A stretch of DNA of 64,000 nucleotides from Acidobacteriota bacterium (GCA_021803035.1 JAJZME010000038.1:62001-126000); one strand, 5' to 3'; numbered from the stretch's first letter, positions 8,025 through 17,462 are shown. Made by a program: numbers and translations. The notes: generated by a model not told the origin, from the sequence alone.

Positions 8025-9590
8025 ATGCAATTTGCGTTGCGCACGATTTGCGCCACGGCAATTGCGGGGGCTGTGCTTGGGCTGCACATCCCGGGCTATG
8101 GCGCTCCGCGACTGATAGTGAGGACCGAGCAGGGCCGGGTCCACGGCAAGTTGATCAATGCTGGAGCGGTGAGGGAGTTCCTGGGGATTCCCTATGCCGC
8201 GCCTCCGGTGGGCGATCTGCGCTGGCGTCCGCCTGAGGCGCCACTGAGCTGGCACGGTGTGCGCGATGCCACGCACTACGGCCATCGCTGCATGCAGGGC
8301 CGGCTTTTCCCGGACATGATCTTTCAGGACAGCGGACCGAGCGAGGACTGTCTTTATCTGAATGTTTTTACGCCGGCCCATGCGCATCGGCGCAGCAAGC
8401 TGCCGGTGATGTTCTGGATTTACGGCGGCGGCTACCAGGCGGGGTCGGCCTCGGAGCCGCGGTATGACGGCGACTTTCTGCCGCGCCGGGGCGTGGTGCT
8501 GGTGACCATCAACTACCGGGTTGGCGTCTTCGGCTTTCTGGCCACGCCCGCTTTGGCCCAAGAGGACAACAGCGCGGCAGGGAACTATGGACTGATGGAC
8601 ATGGTTGCCGCGCTCAAGTGGGTCCGGGCCAATATTCGCCGCTTTGGCGGCGACCCGGAAAATGTAACTATTTCCGGCGAAAGCGCAGGATCGATGGCGG
8701 TGTGCACGCTGATGGCGTCTGCACCGGCGCAGGGGTTATTCCAGAAGGCTATTGGCGAAAGCGGCGGCGCCATGAACCTGGGCGCGCCGGGTACACCGAC
8801 GCTGGCGCAGGTGGAAAAGCGCGATCAGAGATGGGTGAACTCGCTGGGGGTGAAGACGCTGGCGCAACTGCGGGCGCTGCCGGCACAGACGATTCTGGAT
8901 GCTTCACTGAAAAGGGGCGCGCCGCGCTTCTGGCCGGTGATTGACGGCAAGCTGCTGACCGAGCCCGTGGCGGCAACTTATGCCGCGGGGAAGCAGGCGC
9001 ACATTCCACTGCTGGCCGGCTGGAATAAGGACGAGAGCACGACGCTGGCCAAGGGTATGACGGTGGAAAAGTGGAGAGCGTTTGCCCACAAACATTTTGG
9101 CTACCGGGCGGCAAAGTTTCTCCGGCTCTATCCGGGCTATACGGACGATGAGGCGGTACGCTCGGCCATCGCTTACGGCAGCGACAGGTTCATCGCCTTC
9201 GACACATGGAGATGGATCGAGGCGCAGAGGAAGACGGGCGACTCAACGGTATACCGCTATCTGTTCGAAATGCCGGCGCCGCCCAGCAGGTTTCATCCCG
9301 GCGGGTATGCTTTCCACTCCGACGAGATCGAGTATGTGTTTGGAACGCTCTATACCAGGCCCGGAGCCGTTTGGCGGCCGGGAGACCTCTTGCTGAGCGA
9401 CCAGATGATGATCTACTGGACAAACTTTGCCCAAAGCGGCAATCCCAATGGCCGTGGCGCGCCCGACTGGCCGCCCTATAACGACGACAACATCGTGCTT
9501 CACTTGAACCGGGTGATTACCGTCCTTACCAGCAGGGAACGGGCGCGCTACAAGTTTCTACGCGAGGTGCTGCCGCCGGCGAGACAGTAG
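8025..9590 (+). CDS. Secreted type-B carboxylesterase
   Basis: A 521-residue alpha/beta hydrolase of the carboxylesterase/cholinesterase family. A signal peptide covers about residues 1-28. The conserved segments are FLGIPYAAPPVGDLRW, SEDCLYLNV, the oxyanion-hole IYGGGYQ and the nucleophile elbow GESAGS (S220). The catalytic acid and His should lie in the second half (candidates near DEST and FHSDEIEYVFG). It hydrolyses carboxylic esters, probably in the periplasm; the natural substrate is unknown. ATG 8025 is chosen because GGGAG lies 6 nt upstream; TTG 8019 is possible. It ends convergently, 5 bp from the glycosidase gene. Confidence 0.88.
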   Translation: MQFALRTICATAIAGAVLGLHIPGYGAPRLIVRTEQGRVHGKLINAGAVREFLGIPYAAPPVGDLRWRPPEAPLSWHGVRDATHYGHRCMQGRLFPDMIFQDSGPSEDCLYLNVFTPAHAHRRSKLPVMFWIYGGGYQAGSASEPRYDGDFLPRRGVVLVTINYRVGVFGFLATPALAQEDNSAAGNYGLMDMVAALKWVRANIRRFGGDPENVTISGESAGSMAVCTLMASAPAQGLFQKAIGESGGAMNLGAPGTPTLAQVEKRDQRWVNSLGVKTLAQLRALPAQTILDASLKRGAPRFWPVIDGKLLTEPVAATYAAGKQAHIPLLAGWNKDESTTLAKGMTVEKWRAFAHKHFGYRAAKFLRLYPGYTDDEAVRSAIAYGSDRFIAFDTWRWIEAQRKTGDSTVYRYLFEMPAPPSRFHPGGYAFHSDEIEYVFGTLYTRPGAVWRPGDLLLSDQMMIYWTNFAQSGNPNGRGAPDWPPYNDDNIVLHLNRVITVLTSRERARYKFLREVLPPARQ

Positions 9591-9595
9591 AGCGG

Positions 9596-10948
9596 CTACT
9601 TTTTTGCGGTAGCTGCTGGTGTTTGAGGCGATGGGAAGTGAATGCCGAGCGTTTCTGTAACGATAGGTTTGATTTTTCCCGTCAGGTCGGTGGGGTCGTA
9701 ATGGAGTTTGTATTCGAGCGGCATGATGTAGGCCAGCGACGACCACCCCCAGGAGGGATCCGGGCCGTAGCCCTGACCGGTCTCGGAGTTGTAGAACTCG
9801 CGGGTCGCGCGGTTCTTGTAGAGCGCCATCTGGTAGGTCTTGTCGGCCAGCTCGCGCGCGGGCTCGTAGAAGCCATAACGCATGAGTCCGAGAAAGATCA
9901 GAAAGTTGGCGGGGATCCAGGTATTGCCGCGCCAGTTGCGCTCACCGTGACGGGTGCCCTCGTAAAAGTCAGGTTCGGTGAGAGCGTATGTGGGCACGGG
10001 ATAGGCAGTCCAGAATTCTTTGGGGTTTAAGAGATGTTCGTAGACGAGCCGGCGCGCCTGCTCCGGGGTGGCAACGCCTGCCCAAAGCGGGAAAAATCCG
10101 GCGACGGATTTTACGTAAATGAGCTTGCCGGTTTTTTCGTTCCGGTCGTAATAGAAACCGTCTTTGTTGTCCCAGAACACCGTGTTGATGAGCATCTTGA
10201 GCCGGAGGGCGTGGGCTTCGTATTTTGCCTGCTCGGCCGGCAGGCCCAGCTTGCCTGAGATGATGGCCATGGCCTGAAGCTCACGGTAGAGATAGCAGGC
10301 CAGATCGACGCCTTCGTCGTAGTCGGAGCCGGGAGGACCGGCGCGGCTGATCTGGTTGTCCATGCCGCTGGCTTCGGAGCTGCTCCAAACGGGCAGGCCG
10401 TCGTGGTTGCCATCGTAGGCAAACCAGCGGTCAAGGTAATTTTGGAGAAGATGATAGTCCTTGCCGCGCAACCACTGATAGGAGCCGGTTTGCTGCGAAC
10501 CCAGCACCGCAAGTTGCGCCAGGAAAGGCTTGAACATCTGATGCGACTGCGGATATTTGACTTCGAGTGTGCGCGCGATGAAGCCGTCAGGCTGCTCGCG
10601 ATCAAGGAAGACCTGCATGTTCGTGAAGTCGTACTTGCTCACCCCGTAATAGGAGAGATAGATGTTTTCGAAATAAAGGTGCCAGTCGAAGAACTGGCCG
10701 GAGAGGTGGCTGGTGAGCAGCTTACCGTTCTCGCCAGGGAAGCTGCGCAATCCGAGCCTGGCAATATTGAGGTTGAGCTGGTAGAGCCGGTCCTGAAGAG
10801 GTTCCTGAACAAGAGTGCGGAGCTGAGCCTTGTTCGAGGCGGAATCGCGGGGCGCGGCGCAGGCCGGGGACGGAATCATCGCAAACACAAGCGCAGCAAC
10901 AAGCCCCGCACCGAGACGAAAGCGGAAAAGAGCAACCACGGAGGCCAC
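9596..10948 (-). CDS. Secreted (alpha/alpha)6-barrel glycosidase, trehalase/GH63-like
   Basis: A 450-residue protein with an N-terminal signal peptide (cleavage near AC-AAPRD). The body matches the six-hairpin glycosidase fold of the trehalase/GH63 group: FFDWHLYFENIYLS, WSSSEASGMDNQISR, DYDEGVDLACYLYRELQAM, and near the end RHGERNWRGNTWIPANFLI. The spaced acidic residues in SSEASGMDN and the late glycosidase segment are good catalytic candidates. Members cleave alpha-linked glucosides or mannosylglycerate-type compounds; the substrate here is not readable. A tandem repeat of about 45 bp lies just upstream of the start. The 3' end is convergent with the carboxylesterase. Confidence 0.75.
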   Translation of the reverse strand: MASVVALFRFRLGAGLVAALVFAMIPSPACAAPRDSASNKAQLRTLVQEPLQDRLYQLNLNIARLGLRSFPGENGKLLTSHLSGQFFDWHLYFENIYLSYYGVSKYDFTNMQVFLDREQPDGFIARTLEVKYPQSHQMFKPFLAQLAVLGSQQTGSYQWLRGKDYHLLQNYLDRWFAYDGNHDGLPVWSSSEASGMDNQISRAGPPGSDYDEGVDLACYLYRELQAMAIISGKLGLPAEQAKYEAHALRLKMLINTVFWDNKDGFYYDRNEKTGKLIYVKSVAGFFPLWAGVATPEQARRLVYEHLLNPKEFWTAYPVPTYALTEPDFYEGTRHGERNWRGNTWIPANFLIFLGLMRYGFYEPARELADKTYQMALYKNRATREFYNSETGQGYGPDPSWGWSSLAYIMPLEYKLHYDPTDLTGKIKPIVTETLGIHFPSPQTPAATAKK

Positions 10949-10963
10949 GCCTCTCTAATGAGA

Positions 10964-11054
10964 TATGCTTGCATGGTCCATACGTGCCGTGTCTATGCCG
11001 GATTAAGCTATGCTTGCATGGTTTATACCCAAGATCCTGTGTCTGCCAGATTAA
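10964..11054. repeat. Two-unit tandem repeat in the promoter region of the glycosidase
   Basis: Unit 1 (10964-11006) and unit 2 (11009-11054) both begin TATGCTTGCATGG, continue with a CATAC/TATAC element, and end with a GTGTCT…GCCRGATTAA element. The period is about 45 bp. The repeat fills the gap between the glycosidase start (10948) and the stop of the next minus-strand gene (11085), so it is well placed to be a regulator-binding array. Confidence 0.8.
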
Positions 11055-11084
11055 AGCAGCGGGTCGCCAGCCGTGCGAAGCGGC

Positions 11085-11681
11085 CTACTGGCTGATTCCC
11101 GATGCCGCGGCAAATCCCGCCAACTGATAGGTGGGAATGGGCGCGCCAGTGACCGGGCTTGCGAGCGTCAGGTCCTTGGCATTCAGGGCGTCGGAGTAAT
11201 TCGGACCGAGGCCGAGCTTTTCAAGCGCGCGCGAGTCAGGCGTCAGTCTTGTTTGCCACCCGTGATCCGCCTGGTATTTTTTCATCGCGGCAATCGTCTG
11301 TGCGTCCCACATACCATTGGGCTTGCCGGTCAGGTAGTGAACGCGGATCAACGCCTCCTGAATCTGCATGACACGCTGCGGAGCGATGGTCTGCCCGTAG
11401 ACCGGCCTGCCGTAGTAATGCCTGAATCTGGCGTGGTAGGCGGTTCTGGTGTAACGGCGCGCCGTTCTCGTGTAATGCCGCGCCGTCTTCACGTAATGAT
11501 GCACTCTTCGCGTGGAGCGATGCATGGTCCTGGTGAAGCGGTGCGTAGTTTTGCGCGCATGGTGAAGAGAGGCTTTCGCCGCATGGTGGCGAATCGACGA
11601 GGCGTGCGCCGGGACGGCGCTTAGAGTTCCGATGAGAGCCCCGGAAAGAAGAACGGCAAGGCTTGCCCGAAACAAAAGCAT
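11085..11681 (-). CDS. Secreted cationic peptidoglycan-binding protein with heptad repeats
   Basis: A 198-residue protein. A signal peptide covers about 1-27 (cleavage near AHA-SS). A strongly basic His/Arg/Thr/Tyr-rich segment (30-90) contains five tandem seven-residue repeats (47-81, e.g. RHYTRTA, RRYTRTA). The C-terminal part (about 98-160) is a PG_binding_1-type three-helix domain (QRVMQIQEALIRVHYLTG, WDAQTIAAMKKYQADHG). It probably binds the cell wall, with the basic stretch contacting polyanions. No catalytic domain is present. The gene is alone, with a 323-bp gap upstream. Confidence 0.72.
   Translation of the reverse strand: MLLFRASLAVLLSGALIGTLSAVPAHASSIRHHAAKASLHHARKTTHRFTRTMHRSTRRVHHYVKTARHYTRTARRYTRTAYHARFRHYYGRPVYGQTIAPQRVMQIQEALIRVHYLTGKPNGMWDAQTIAAMKKYQADHGWQTRLTPDSRALEKLGLGPNYSDALNAKDLTLASPVTGAPIPTYQLAGFAAASGISQ
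11439..11543 (-). repeat. Five 21-bp tandem repeats encoding basic heptads
   Basis: These are codons 47-81 of the peptidoglycan-binding protein. The units read HRFTRTM, HRSTRRV, HHYVKTA, RHYTRTA and RRYTRTA. The DNA shows the same 21-bp period, so the region probably grew by in-frame duplication. Confidence 0.8.
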
Positions 11682-12004
11682 AGTAAAAGAACCTCATAAA
11701 AAAGCTGAGTGCCTTTGGGCTATCTGTCGCAGTCTATCGAAATTGCCTGTTCTGAGCCAAGGGCAAAATAAGAATCCGTACCAAAAATGTACAAGGGGCG
11801 GGTTTACGAATAGATTTTTCCTCTTTATGCATTCGAACAGATGTTTGGGTGTGGCAACCAGGCAAGAACAATTTTAGCTTCTTGGAGAGATTGGATGCGT
11901 CTCTTTGATCCTGAGCAAGCATGCCCGATTGATTTATTTTGAGTCCCGCCGGGCGCCGCACCAGCCGTGGCCGGCCGGCGCGGCGCTCGTGACGGGCTGT
12001 TGCG
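11682..12004. other. Intergenic gap between htrA and the peptidoglycan-binding gene
   Basis: This 323-bp gap lies downstream of htrA and upstream of the gene at 11681 (both minus strand). A GC-rich stem GCGCCGC (11953-11959) pairs with GCGGCGC (11980-11986) and may end htrA transcription, although no T-tract follows directly. The rest is AT-richer and should hold the promoter of the 11681 gene; I could not pick a clear -35/-10 pair. Confidence 0.4.
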
Positions 12005-13612
12005 CTATTGCAAGGTGCCGCCTATGTAGTTGATTCCCAGATCGGGATGGTTCGGGTCCAGCACCTCGAAGACCACGTCATCGCCGGTCTTGAGCTTGCC
12101 GACGACGGCGTCGAACTGCTCACGGGTCGTAACGGGTTGCCGGTTCACTTTGGTGATGACGAGGCCCGGTTCCAGTCCCTGCAGATCGGCGAACGATCCC
12201 GTGCGAACCGAGTCGATGATGACACCCTGGCTGTGAACCTTGGCGGCGATGGCCGGGGGAACGGCACGCACGGTGATGCCCAGCTTTGCTTCGCCAGCGC
12301 CGAGCTGGCTTTGGGCGTCAGGTGCGCCTTGTTCGCCCAGCAGGCTGGCAAAGACCTTGTCGCGGTCGCCGATGGTGACCCTGGCCTGGTTTTCCTTCCC
12401 GTTGCGCAGATAGCCGAGAAGCGCGGTTGAGCCGGGCCTGCGGCTGGCGATCTCATTGACCAGTTCGTCGCCGTTCTTCACAGTGCGACCGTCGATGCTC
12501 TGGATGACGTCGCCGGCCTTGATGCCAGCCTCGGCGGCCGGTCCGCCGGGCTGAACTTCCTGTACCAGCACACCGTACTTGAAGCCGTAGACGCGGTTTA
12601 CGGCGTCGGAAAGCCCCTCACGGAAGGAGATGCCGATGGAGCCGCGCGTGACCTTATGGGTTGGGCCAATGAGATCGTTGTAGACGGCAACCACGGTGTT
12701 CGAGGGCATGGCGAAGCCGATGCCCTCATAGCCGGCGGACTGCGTGTAGATGGCTGTATTGACGCCGATTACGTTGCCGTTCATGTCCAGGAGCGGCCCG
12801 CCGGAATTGCCGGGGTTGATGGCCGCATCGGTCTGGATGAAGTGCTGGAACTGCCCCGGGACGCCCTGGCTGATGGTGCGGTTCTTGGCCGAGATGATGC
12901 CGACGGTGACGGTTTGCGAGAGCGCGAACGGGCTGCCGATGGCTTCGACCCAGTCGCCCACCTGCGCGGTGTCGGAGTTGCCCAACTTGACCGTTGGCAG
13001 AGGTCTGCTGGTCTCGATCTTGATGACGGCCAGGTCGGTGGCCTTATCGACTCCGATGACGCGCGCCGGGCGGCCACGGTCCTGCGTTTTGGGGTCGGTG
13101 GAGAGCTTGACGTAGATACGGTCGGCATTTTCGATCACATGATAGTTGGTGATGATGTAACCGTTGGGATCGACGATGAAGCCCGAGCCAAGCGACTCCT
13201 GCACTTCGGCTCCGCTGCCTTGATCGGGCGATGGAATCTGGCCGCCGAAGAAGCGGTTGAAGAAGTCCTGAAGGTCGCCGGGCCCTTGTCCCTGCTGGTT
13301 GCTGCCGGGATTTTGAGGCGCCAGTGGAACGGCTTCGCGGCGCATGATCGAAGATTTTTTGGGCAGGGTCAGGGTTCTGATGTTTACGACCGCCGGTCCC
13401 ACCTGTTGAGCAATTTTTACGAACGCATTGGGAGCGATCTTGGTATCGACGACCTTGAGTGGGGCGGGCTGCTCGCTGTTGGAGCCCTTTTCCTGGCCGC
13501 GAACGCCGTGTGCGGCAAAGGAGGCGGCGACAAGGGTTACGGAGAGCGTGGTCAGCAGGATGAATGCCGAGGTGAGCCGGCGGCAACGCAGCGTATCGAG
13601 GAGCGCTTTCAT
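12005..13612 (-). CDS. htrA: Periplasmic HtrA/DegP-type serine protease with two PDZ domains
   Basis: A 535-residue envelope protease and chaperone. A signal/anchor segment covers about 12-36. The trypsin-like domain carries the catalytic triad H158 (ITNYHVIE), D193 (ATDLAVIK) and S270 (NPGNSGGPLLD). PDZ1 (about 355-440) and PDZ2 (about 450-530) follow. A low-complexity Gln/Gly linker and FFNRFFGG segment precede the protease domain, as in DegP LA-loop regions. The family degrades or refolds damaged envelope proteins under stress. Single gene; the start at 13612 gives a normal signal sequence. Confidence 0.93.
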   Translation of the reverse strand: MKALLDTLRCRRLTSAFILLTTLSVTLVAASFAAHGVRGQEKGSNSEQPAPLKVVDTKIAPNAFVKIAQQVGPAVVNIRTLTLPKKSSIMRREAVPLAPQNPGSNQQGQGPGDLQDFFNRFFGGQIPSPDQGSGAEVQESLGSGFIVDPNGYIITNYHVIENADRIYVKLSTDPKTQDRGRPARVIGVDKATDLAVIKIETSRPLPTVKLGNSDTAQVGDWVEAIGSPFALSQTVTVGIISAKNRTISQGVPGQFQHFIQTDAAINPGNSGGPLLDMNGNVIGVNTAIYTQSAGYEGIGFAMPSNTVVAVYNDLIGPTHKVTRGSIGISFREGLSDAVNRVYGFKYGVLVQEVQPGGPAAEAGIKAGDVIQSIDGRTVKNGDELVNEIASRRPGSTALLGYLRNGKENQARVTIGDRDKVFASLLGEQGAPDAQSQLGAGEAKLGITVRAVPPAIAAKVHSQGVIIDSVRTGSFADLQGLEPGLVITKVNRQPVTTREQFDAVVGKLKTGDDVVFEVLDPNHPDLGINYIGGTLQ

Positions 13613-13796
13613 GGGTTTCTTTACCTCGTATTACGGCCCACCCAAGGCCGGACGTTGTTGGGAATATATCCACAAGTATAGCCCGAGTGGAAAAAATGCG
13701 TCCGGCGGGGCAGGGGCGAGGCAGATGGCGATGGGTGGCATCCGTCCGGAATCGATGCAGAGCGGGATTTTATCCTGCCACGCCGGATTTCCGGGG

Positions 13797-16184
13797 CTAT
13801 TCCCCATAAGGCACCCATATGTTCTTGATCTGGGTGGCATGTTGCAGGAACCAGCGGCCTTCCGCGTGTGCGGAGTCGAACCAGTCGTATTCGTGGCTGT
13901 CGTTGGTCCAGACCTGCTTCATGTTGCCAATCGAGGCGGCGCGGACCAATGCGGCTTCCTCGTTGCCGCGGAAAGACCAGATGGCTTCGACGCCATCATG
14001 CTCTGCCAGGGTTTTGCCCAGCTCGGCCGGCCTTCCGGCCACCAGATTCACTACGCCTCCCGGCAGATCGCTGGTGTCAAAGACTTGGTACAGGTCGCCC
14101 GCAATGAGCGGGTAGCGATCCGAGGGTACCGCGATGACCGTGTTCCCGACGGCGATGGCGGGAAGGACAAGCGAGAGCAGGCCCAGCAGCGGCGCTGCCG
14201 CGGGGGCAAGAATGCCGATGACACCCACCGGCTCTGGAAGGGCGATGGTGATGTTGCGCCCGGGCGGATGGTGCACGATGCCTTCGTATTTGTCCGCCCA
14301 CGCCGCATAGCTGAAGATGCGCTGGATGGAGAGATCGGTTTCGGCAGCGGCCTGTTCCTCGCCAACTGCCGCTGCCAGCCGGCGGGCAATCTCGTTCCGG
14401 CGCTGGATCATGTTTTCGGCCATGTAATAAATGACCTGTGCGCGGGCATGCGCCGTAGTCCGCGACCAACCGGAGGCAGCGCGCGCCGCTTCGACCGCGT
14501 TGCGGATGTCCTTGCGGTTGCCCAGAGGTGCTTCGCCCAGCAATTGGCCGTCTGGCCCGTAGACGGGAAAAGAGTAGCCGGAGTCGGGCCGGGCCTGCTT
14601 GCCGCCAATGTACTGCTTGACGGTGCGGTCAATGGGTGACCCGGCGGGGACAAATGTGCCGGCATCGCTGTCCGTTTCGGCGCGGCCGACCGTGGATTGG
14701 GCCGCGGGCAGCGAGTGCAGCCATTTGGGAGTGAGGTACTCCAGCATGCCTTCGCGTCCGCCTTCGCGGCCATAGCCGGACTCGCGATAGCCGCCGAAAC
14801 CTGCGCCCGCGTCGAATTGATTGGCGCAGTTTACCCACACGACGCCAGCCTTGACCTTTGCCGCCAGATCGAGGGCCACGTTGATGTTCTCGCTAAAGAT
14901 GCTTGCCGCCAGGCCGTAGACGGTGTTGTTCGCCAGCTCCGCCGCTTCCGCCGGGGTGCGGAAGGTCATGGCCGCCAGCACCGGGCCGAAGATCTCTTCC
15001 TGCGCCACTTTCGCCGACGGATGTACTTCCGTTAGCAGCGTCGGCGGGAAGTAACATCCCTTTTCCGGCAGGGGGTTGCGCGGCTGCCAGCACTGGGCGC
15101 CTTCGGCGATGCCGGCGTCTACCAGACGGCGAACGGTTTCCAACTGCACCGGCGAAACAATGGCTCCGATGTCGATGGACTTGTCGAGCGGATGGCCCAC
15201 GCGGAGGGTTTCCATGCGAGTACGGAGCCGGTCGTAGAGGGTTTCGGCCACCCGCTCCTGGACCAGCAGCCGCGATCCGGCGCAGCAGACCTGGCCCTGG
15301 TTGAACCAGATGGCATCTACCACGCCCTCCACGGCGGAGTCGAGATCGGCGTCGTCGAAGACGACGAAAGGAGATTTGCCGCCCAGTTCAAGCGACAGCT
15401 TCTTGTGCGACTGCGCCGTGGCCTTGCGGATGATGCGGCCTACTTCAGTGGAGCCGGTGAAGGCAATTTTGTCGATGCCGGGATGCTCGATGAGCGCCTG
15501 GCCTGTGCGGGCGTCGCAGGTGAGCACATTGAGCACGCCGGGGGGCAGGCCCACTTCCATGGCCAGCTCGGCGAAGGCCAGCGCCGTCAGCGGCGTGTAC
15601 TTAGCCGGCTTGATCACCACCGTGTTGCCCGCAGCCAGCGCCGGAGCCACCTTCCAGGCAAACATCAGCAGCGGAAAGTTCCACGGGATGACCTGGCCTA
15701 CGACGCCGCAGGCGGTGTACTGCGGAAATTCCTGCTCCAGCAGTTGCGCCCAGCCGGCGTGGTGATAAAAGTGCCGGGCGACGAGCGGGATGTCGATGTC
15801 GCGGCTCTCGCGGATGGGCTTGCCGTTGTCTATTGTCTCCAGCACGGCGAGGCGGCGCGAGTGCTTCTGCACCTGCCGGGCCAGGGCGTAGAGATAGCGC
15901 GCGCGCTGGTGGCCGCCCAGCGCCTGCCAAGCGGGGAAGGCTTTGCGCGCGGCCGAAACGGCGGCTTCGACGTCATCCGCATTCCCCTTGGCGACCTCGG
16001 CGATGGGGTCGCCGCTGGAAGGATCGCTGGTGGTCATGTACTCGCCGCTGGCTGGTTTGACCCACGCGCCGCCGATGAACTCTTCGAAGCGGCGATGATG
16101 GCGGTCGAGCCAGGCGACCGCTTCCCTGGGATCCTCCGGCGCGGCGCCGTATTCCATGGTGTAGAACTTTTCCGCAATGCTCAC
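13797..16184 (-). CDS. Two-domain aldehyde dehydrogenase, ALDH16-like
   Basis: A 795-residue protein. Domain 1 (about 35-490) is a complete NAD(P)-dependent aldehyde dehydrogenase: oxyanion Asn169 (PWNFP), cofactor loop GSTEVG (244-249), general base E266 (LELGGKSP) and nucleophile C300 (NQGQVC). Domain 2 (about 518-795) repeats the ALDH fold but has no GQxC nucleophile or LELGG motif. This arrangement matches the ALDH16 family as I know it. It is the last gene of a minus-strand set with deoC 29 bp upstream, so the likely substrate is the acetaldehyde released by DeoC, oxidised to acetate. Substrate is inferred from context. Confidence 0.85.
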   Translation of the reverse strand: MSIAEKFYTMEYGAAPEDPREAVAWLDRHHRRFEEFIGGAWVKPASGEYMTTSDPSSGDPIAEVAKGNADDVEAAVSAARKAFPAWQALGGHQRARYLYALARQVQKHSRRLAVLETIDNGKPIRESRDIDIPLVARHFYHHAGWAQLLEQEFPQYTACGVVGQVIPWNFPLLMFAWKVAPALAAGNTVVIKPAKYTPLTALAFAELAMEVGLPPGVLNVLTCDARTGQALIEHPGIDKIAFTGSTEVGRIIRKATAQSHKKLSLELGGKSPFVVFDDADLDSAVEGVVDAIWFNQGQVCCAGSRLLVQERVAETLYDRLRTRMETLRVGHPLDKSIDIGAIVSPVQLETVRRLVDAGIAEGAQCWQPRNPLPEKGCYFPPTLLTEVHPSAKVAQEEIFGPVLAAMTFRTPAEAAELANNTVYGLAASIFSENINVALDLAAKVKAGVVWVNCANQFDAGAGFGGYRESGYGREGGREGMLEYLTPKWLHSLPAAQSTVGRAETDSDAGTFVPAGSPIDRTVKQYIGGKQARPDSGYSFPVYGPDGQLLGEAPLGNRKDIRNAVEAARAASGWSRTTAHARAQVIYYMAENMIQRRNEIARRLAAAVGEEQAAAETDLSIQRIFSYAAWADKYEGIVHHPPGRNITIALPEPVGVIGILAPAAAPLLGLLSLVLPAIAVGNTVIAVPSDRYPLIAGDLYQVFDTSDLPGGVVNLVAGRPAELGKTLAEHDGVEAIWSFRGNEEAALVRAASIGNMKQVWTNDSHEYDWFDSAHAEGRWFLQHATQIKNIWVPYGE

Positions 16185-16213
16185 AGCGACTCCTTCCGGG
16201 GCTCGAACCCCGC

Positions 16214-17230
16214 CTAGGCGATGGGATGACGGTACGTTGCCGAATAGCGGCCGGTGAGATGATGCTCCAACTGGCGCTCGATATCGCCCAGCATGCCGCT
16301 GGCGCCGAAGCGGAACAGGGACGGCTCAAGCCAGGAGCGTCCGAGCTCATCCTTCATGAGGGCGATCCAGTCCAGCGACTGGCGGGCGGTCCGGATGCCG
16401 CCGGCAGGCTTGAAACCCACCGCCATGCCGGTGCGTTTGGCGTACTCGCGGATGGCACGCACCATGGTCAGCGATACCGGAAGCGTGGCGTTTACCGCTT
16501 CCTTTCCTGTGGATGTCTTGATAAAGTCCGCGCCGGCCATCATGGCTACCCAACTGGCGCGCGCCACGTTGCGCAGCGTCATCAAGTCTCCGGTGCCGAG
16601 AATCGCTTTCATATGAATCGGCCCGCAGGTCTCCTTGAACGCGGCAATTTCGTCATAGAGGGCTTGCCACTCGCCGCGGAAGACGTGAGCGCGGGTGATC
16701 ACGATGTCGATCTCCGCGGCGCCGGCTTCCACCGAGCGGCGAATTTCATCGACGCGCTCGGCCAGAGGCGACAGGCCAGCGGGGAATCCCGCCGAGACCG
16801 CGGCTACGGGGATGCCTGAGCCTTCAAGCGCCTTGACCGCGGTTTCCACATAGGCGTGATAGACGCAGACCGCGGCGACGGTCAGGTTCAACTCCTGAAT
16901 GCCCAGCCCCTCGACCAGATGCCGCTGCAGGGGATTGCGCGCCTTGGCGCAGAGCCGCCGGACGCGCTCGGGCGAGTCGTCGCCGCTGAGCGTGGTCAGG
17001 TCCATGCAGGCAATGGCGCGCAGCAGCCACGCCGCCTGGGTCTCTTTCTTCACGGTGCGCCGCGCACAATGCGTCGCCGCGCGGCGCTCGACCGCACTGG
17101 TGTTGACGCGCACCTCTTCGACCCAGTCCATGTTGAGAGGAATGCGCCGGCTTGGTTCCAGCGCGCGCCCATCCAGAGCGACGGGAATGGATGGGATGCC
17201 GTGTGCCGATGTTGATAGTTCGAGGGCCAT
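16214..17230 (-). CDS. deoC: Deoxyribose-phosphate aldolase, long eukaryote-like form
   Basis: A 338-residue class I aldolase that splits 2-deoxy-D-ribose 5-phosphate into glyceraldehyde 3-phosphate and acetaldehyde. The Schiff-base lysine is K238 (ADFIKTSTG), and a second active-site lysine is K274 (VGFKPAGGIR). It is longer than the E. coli type (about 260) because of an N-terminal region with the CMDLTTLSGDD segment typical of the animal DERA branch. Start 17230 (MALELS) is chosen; the frame runs open to 17266. It lies 232 bp after the permease gene and 29 bp before the ALDH gene on the same strand. Confidence 0.92.
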   Translation of the reverse strand: MALELSTSAHGIPSIPVALDGRALEPSRRIPLNMDWVEEVRVNTSAVERRAATHCARRTVKKETQAAWLLRAIACMDLTTLSGDDSPERVRRLCAKARNPLQRHLVEGLGIQELNLTVAAVCVYHAYVETAVKALEGSGIPVAAVSAGFPAGLSPLAERVDEIRRSVEAGAAEIDIVITRAHVFRGEWQALYDEIAAFKETCGPIHMKAILGTGDLMTLRNVARASWVAMMAGADFIKTSTGKEAVNATLPVSLTMVRAIREYAKRTGMAVGFKPAGGIRTARQSLDWIALMKDELGRSWLEPSLFRFGASGMLGDIERQLEHHLTGRYSATYRHPIA

Positions 17231-17462
17231 ATGGATTCCGTTTCCGCCCGGGTGCCAAAAGCTCAATTTGATGAAAGACTCATTCCTCTGCCTCTACACA
17301 GAGAAACCGTGACCTCGGGAGCGGCCGGATAAGGTGCGATCTCCCGCATCCACAGCGCAGCGGCCGGATGCGGCGAGGAGCATTCCGGCACAGCGCTCAC
17401 AAGGATTTTCGCAAAGCTGCATCCAGCATACATCCAAAATCCGAAGGCGTGCGCGGGCTTAT

